Source: Actinokineospora sp. NBRC 105648
Lineage (GTDB): Bacteria; Actinomycetota; Actinomycetes; Mycobacteriales; Pseudonocardiaceae
DNA: 64,000 bases
Direction of reading: 5' to 3'
Assembly: GCF_030269645.1 (NCBI RefSeq)
Contig: NZ_BSTR01000009.1
Span: forward strand, 124,001-188,000
The notes under the pieces were generated by a model, which saw nothing but the letters and a program-made list of their open reading frames with translations, ran no database searches and was not told where the DNA came from. The first letter of the stretch is position 1. Each line of letters starts with the position of its first letter. The translations under genes were made by a program, and so were the position numbers. This document shows positions 60,914-64,000 of this stretch, piece by piece.

Positions 60914-62836
60914 GTGACCCTGCTGGATTCCGTGCACGGACCGGCCGATCTCCGGCGCATGACTCCCGACGAGCTCGACCGGTTGGCGGTGGAGATCCGC
61001 TCGTTCCTGGTGGACAAGGTCACCAGGACCGGTGGCCACCTGGGGCCCAACCTCGGGGTCGTCGAGCTCACCATCGCCCTGCACCGGGTGTTCGACTCCC
61101 CGCGCGACGGGTTGATCTTCGACGTCGGCCACCAGGGCTACGTCCACAAGATCCTCACCGGCCGCCGCGACGGGTTCGACGAGCTGCGCCAGCAGGACGG
61201 CGTCTCCGGGTACCCGTGCCGCGCCGAGAGCGAGCACGACCTGGTCGAGAACAGCCACGCCTCCACCGCCCTCTCCTACGCCGACGGCCTGGCCAAGGCC
61301 CACCAGCTGCGCGGCGAGCGGCGCAGCGTGGTCGCCGTGGTCGGCGACGGCGCGCTGACCGGCGGCATGTGCTGGGAGGCGCTGAACAACATCGCCGCGG
61401 GCACCGACCGCAGCGTCGTGATCGTGGTCAACGACAACGGCCGCTCGTACTCGCCCACCATCGGTGGGCTCGCCGACCACCTGGCCTCGCTGCGGCTGCG
61501 CCCCGGCTACGAGCGCGCCCTCGAGGAGGGCAAGCGGGTGCTGCGCGGCACGCCGGTCGTCGGCAAGCCGATCTACGCCGCCCTGCACGCGGCCAAGCGC
61601 GGGATCAAGGACGCGCTGAGCCCGCAGGCGATGTTCGAGGACCTGGGCCTGAAGTACCTCGGCCCGGTCGACGGGCACGACCTGGAGGCCCTGGAGGCCG
61701 CGCTGCGCCGGGCCAAGGACTTCGGCGGGCCGGTGATCGTGCACGCGGTCACCCGCAAGGGCAACGGCTACCCGCTGGCCGAGAACGACGAGCTCGACCA
61801 GATGCACCAGACCGACCCGATCGACCCGGTCACCGGCAAGCCGCGCAAGTCCAAGGGCACGGTGTGGACCTCGGTGTTCGCCGAGGAGCTGGCCGAGATC
61901 GGCGCCGAGCGCGAGGACGTGGTGGCGATCACCGCCGCGATGCTGCGCTCCACCGGTCTGGCCCCGTTCGCCGACCGGTTCCCGGACCGGGTCTTCGACG
62001 TGGGCATCGCCGAGCAGCACGCGATCACCTCGGCCGCGGGCATGGCGATGGCGGGCCTGCACCCGGTGGTGGCGATCTACTCGACCTTCCTCAACCGGGC
62101 CTTCGACCAGGTGCTGATGGACGTGGCGCTGCACCGCCAGCCGGTCACCATCGTGCTGGACCGGGCGGGCATCACCGGCCCGGACGGCGCCAGCCACCAC
62201 GGCATGTGGGACCTGTCGATCCTGGGCGTCGTGCCCGGCATCCACATCGCCGCCCCGCGCGACGCGGCCACGCTGCGCGCGGAGCTGCGCGAGGCGGTCG
62301 AGATCGACGACGGCCCCTCGGTGCTGCGCTTCCCCAAGGCCACCGTGGGCGAGGACATCCCGGCCGTCGAGCGGGTCGGCTCGGTCGACGTGCTGCGCAG
62401 GCCCGCGCCGGGGGAGAACCCGGACGTGCTGCTGGTGACCGTGGGCTCGTTCGCCGAGCTGGGTCTGGCCGCCGCCGAGCGGCTGGCCGACCAGGGCATC
62501 GGCGTCACCGTGGTGGACCCGCGCTGGGTCGCCCCGGTGCCCGCCGAGCTGGCCGAGCTGGCCGCGGGGCACCGGCTGGTGGTCAGCGTGGAGGACAGCG
62601 GGCGGCACGGCGGCTTCGGCTGGGCGCTGGCCGCGCTGCTGCGCGACTCCGACGTCGACGTCCCGCTGCGCGACCTGGGCATCCCGAACGAGTTCCACGC
62701 CCAGGGCACCCGCGACGAGGTGCTCGTCCGGCTCGGCCTGACCGCCCAGCACGTCGCCCGCCGGGTCACCGGCTGGGCCTCGGACCTGATCGGCCAGACC
62801 GCTGGCTCGGAGGCGAGCGCGGTCGACTCCGCCTGA
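60914..62836 (+). CDS. dxs: 1-deoxy-D-xylulose-5-phosphate synthase
   Basis: 640 residues from GTG at 60914, standard length. The thiamine diphosphate motif is [17 protein letters not shown], with '[17 protein letters not shown]', '[15 protein letters not shown]', and in the second half '[15 protein letters not shown]' and '[19 protein letters not shown]'. It condenses pyruvate and glyceraldehyde 3-phosphate, the first step of the MEP isoprenoid pathway. Position matches dxs1 (Rv2682c). Confidence 0.97.
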   Translation: MTLLDSVHGPADLRRMTPDELDRLAVEIRSFLVDKVTRTGGHLGPNLGVVELTIALHRVFDSPRDGLIFDVGHQGYVHKILTGRRDGFDELRQQDGVSGYPCRAESEHDLVENSHASTALSYADGLAKAHQLRGERRSVVAVVGDGALTGGMCWEALNNIAAGTDRSVVIVVNDNGRSYSPTIGGLADHLASLRLRPGYERALEEGKRVLRGTPVVGKPIYAALHAAKRGIKDALSPQAMFEDLGLKYLGPVDGHDLEALEAALRRAKDFGGPVIVHAVTRKGNGYPLAENDELDQMHQTDPIDPVTGKPRKSKGTVWTSVFAEELAEIGAEREDVVAITAAMLRSTGLAPFADRFPDRVFDVGIAEQHAITSAAGMAMAGLHPVVAIYSTFLNRAFDQVLMDVALHRQPVTIVLDRAGITGPDGASHHGMWDLSILGVVPGIHIAAPRDAATLRAELREAVEIDDGPSVLRFPKATVGEDIPAVERVGSVDVLRRPAPGENPDVLLVTVGSFAELGLAAAERLADQGIGVTVVDPRWVAPVPAELAELAAGHRLVVSVEDSGRHGGFGWALAALLRDSDVDVPLRDLGIPNEFHAQGTRDEVLVRLGLTAQHVARRVTGWASDLIGQTAGSEASAVDSA

Positions 62837-62873
62837 GGCGGAACGGGACCGGGACGCCCGGCGTCGCAAGATC

Positions 62874-64000
62874 GTGACTCGATCACTGCCGCTCGTCCTG
62901 GTCCTGGTCACCCTCACCGCCTGCTCGGCGCCGAGCGCGCGGTCCACGGAGTCCACGGTGCCGCCGTCGAACCCGTTGCCCGCGGTCGCCAAGACCGAGG
63001 TCCTGCACCGCCAGACCGGGTGGACGACGCCGCCCGCCGGGGTGCTGCACGCGCCGAAGGAGGCGTGGCGGACCCCGGTCACCAGCGGCCTGTTCGTGGT
63101 GGCCGACGGCGCCATCGTCACCGCTGCGGGCACGGAGGTCCGCAGGCTCGACCCGGCGACCGGCAAGCCGCTCTGGGCGGTGCCGGTGGCCTTCGTGGTC
63201 ACCATGGTCTCCGAGCTGGACGGCGTCGTGGTGGTCGAGGCAGCCGACCACGCCGCGGTCGCGCTCGACCTCGCGGGCGGACGGGAGCTGTGGCGCGGCC
63301 TGCCGGACGCCAAGTCGGCCGCCCCGATCCAGACAACCCGCGACCTGATGCTGGTCTCCCGGGGTGACGACCAGGTCGCGATCGACCGGGCGACCGGCGC
63401 CGAGCGCTGGCGGACCGCCGACTCCGCCCGGGTCTCGGCAGGCCGGTTGGTCCGCCAGCACGTGGTCGACCCGTCGACCTGGTCCGTGCTGGACCCGGCG
63501 ACCGGCAAGCCGCTGTGGACGCTGCCGCGCGAGCGCTTCAGCGACGCCGGTGCCGTCGGCGACGTCCTGGTGATCACCCAGGACGAGACCGGCTCGGTCG
63601 ACTCGGCCGCCGGGCACGACATCGCCACCGGCGAGAAGCGGTGGCAGGTGCGGCTGCCGCCGGTGGAGCGGGCCGAGGTCAGCGCCCTGGACGAGGACAC
63701 CGCCCTGATCACCGGCGGTTCGGCGTTCGCGGTCGTGGACGTGCGGGCCGGGAAGGTGCTGTGGCAGGACACCGGACTGGTGACCCCCGTCCGGGTCGAC
63801 GGGGAGGCCCGCCTGGTGGTGCGCCGGGGCGAGTCGGTGACGCTGCACCGGGCCCGGGAACAGGCGCCGATGGTGCCGCCCGCGTCGCTGCCCGAGGTGA
63901 ACTCCCCGGACCACGCCGACGGGGTGGTCTACCTCCAGGACTTCGACGTCCTGACCGCCTACCGACCGCAGGACCTCGGCGTGCAGTGGACCATGGCGCT
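62874..64000 (+). CDS. PQQ-repeat beta-propeller lipoprotein (3' end outside window)
   Basis: The frame from GTG at 62874 (VTRSLPLVLVLVTLTACS) is open to the window edge. It has a lipoprotein signal with lipobox LTAC, then propeller repeats each with the [LI]D..TGk..W pattern: 'RLDPATGKPLWAVP', 'ALDLAGGRELWRGL', 'AIDRATGAERWRTA', 'LDPATGKPLWTLP', 'DIATGEKRWQVRLP' and 'VVDVRAGKVLWQD'. It is anchored outside the membrane; function unknown. It begins 37 bases after dxs. Confidence 0.85.
   Translation, partial: MTRSLPLVLVLVTLTACSAPSARSTESTVPPSNPLPAVAKTEVLHRQTGWTTPPAGVLHAPKEAWRTPVTSGLFVVADGAIVTAAGTEVRRLDPATGKPLWAVPVAFVVTMVSELDGVVVVEAADHAAVALDLAGGRELWRGLPDAKSAAPIQTTRDLMLVSRGDDQVAIDRATGAERWRTADSARVSAGRLVRQHVVDPSTWSVLDPATGKPLWTLPRERFSDAGAVGDVLVITQDETGSVDSAAGHDIATGEKRWQVRLPPVERAEVSALDEDTALITGGSAFAVVDVRAGKVLWQDTGLVTPVRVDGEARLVVRRGESVTLHRAREQAPMVPPASLPEVNSPDHADGVVYLQDFDVLTAYRPQDLGVQWTMA

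Overview
The window is high-GC actinobacterial DNA and most likely comes from a member of the Pseudonocardiales. The evidence is GTG starts, strong third-position GC, and a right-hand block (about 44.1-62.8 kb) whose gene content and order match the Mycobacterium tuberculosis segment I know as Rv2682c-Rv2703. That block carries sigA, ppgK, a suhB-type phosphatase, a LytR_C envelope protein (cei-like), DUF4193, DUF3093, dut, DUF3710, an alpha/beta hydrolase, an OB-fold protein, DUF3159, two TrkA/CeoBC-like proteins, an APC transporter, a TrmA-type methyltransferase and dxs. Species-level identity cannot be fixed from the sequence alone.

Left part (1-18.2 kb): the end of an ABC-2 exporter, psuG, a Spo0M-like protein, a DUF3039 protein, a large RND permease, a YihY/BrkB membrane protein and a DEAD/DEAH helicase. 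A xylose-type ABC operon follows (binding lipoprotein, one-domain ATPase, permease, ROK regulator), with a candidate ROK operator in front. After it come two WXG-type candidate type VII substrates and an HTH/SseB-like protein.

Middle (18.3-44.0 kb) is accessory DNA. It holds a complete, translationally coupled type I-E CRISPR-Cas operon on the minus strand (cas3-cas8e-cse2-cas7e-cas5e-cas6e-cas1-cas2). One array lies at each end: 33 repeats downstream of cas2 and 12 repeats upstream of cas3. The arrays use different repeat variants but share a leader motif. A small two-helix membrane protein sits between array 2 and cas3. Next comes a stretch of intact and decaying conflict-type genes: a duplicated two-helix membrane protein (one copy frameshifted), a broken serine-hydrolase gene, an intact caspase-TM-LytR_C fusion, a broken NB-ARC/NLR-like gene with a RHIM-like (amyloid-type) motif, and a secreted NucA/NucB DNase with a small downstream partner. 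Fragments of mobile-element genes follow, including a frameshifted tyrosine integrase beside the sigA terminator.

A separate signal is a family of three long palindromic intergenic elements (about 2.5, 10.5 and 59.1 kb). Their roughly 45-50 bp arms differ in sequence between members but stay self-complementary, and they enclose a conserved core with its own inner stem. I do not recognise this family. Together with the NLR/caspase remnants it is the best candidate for something undescribed.
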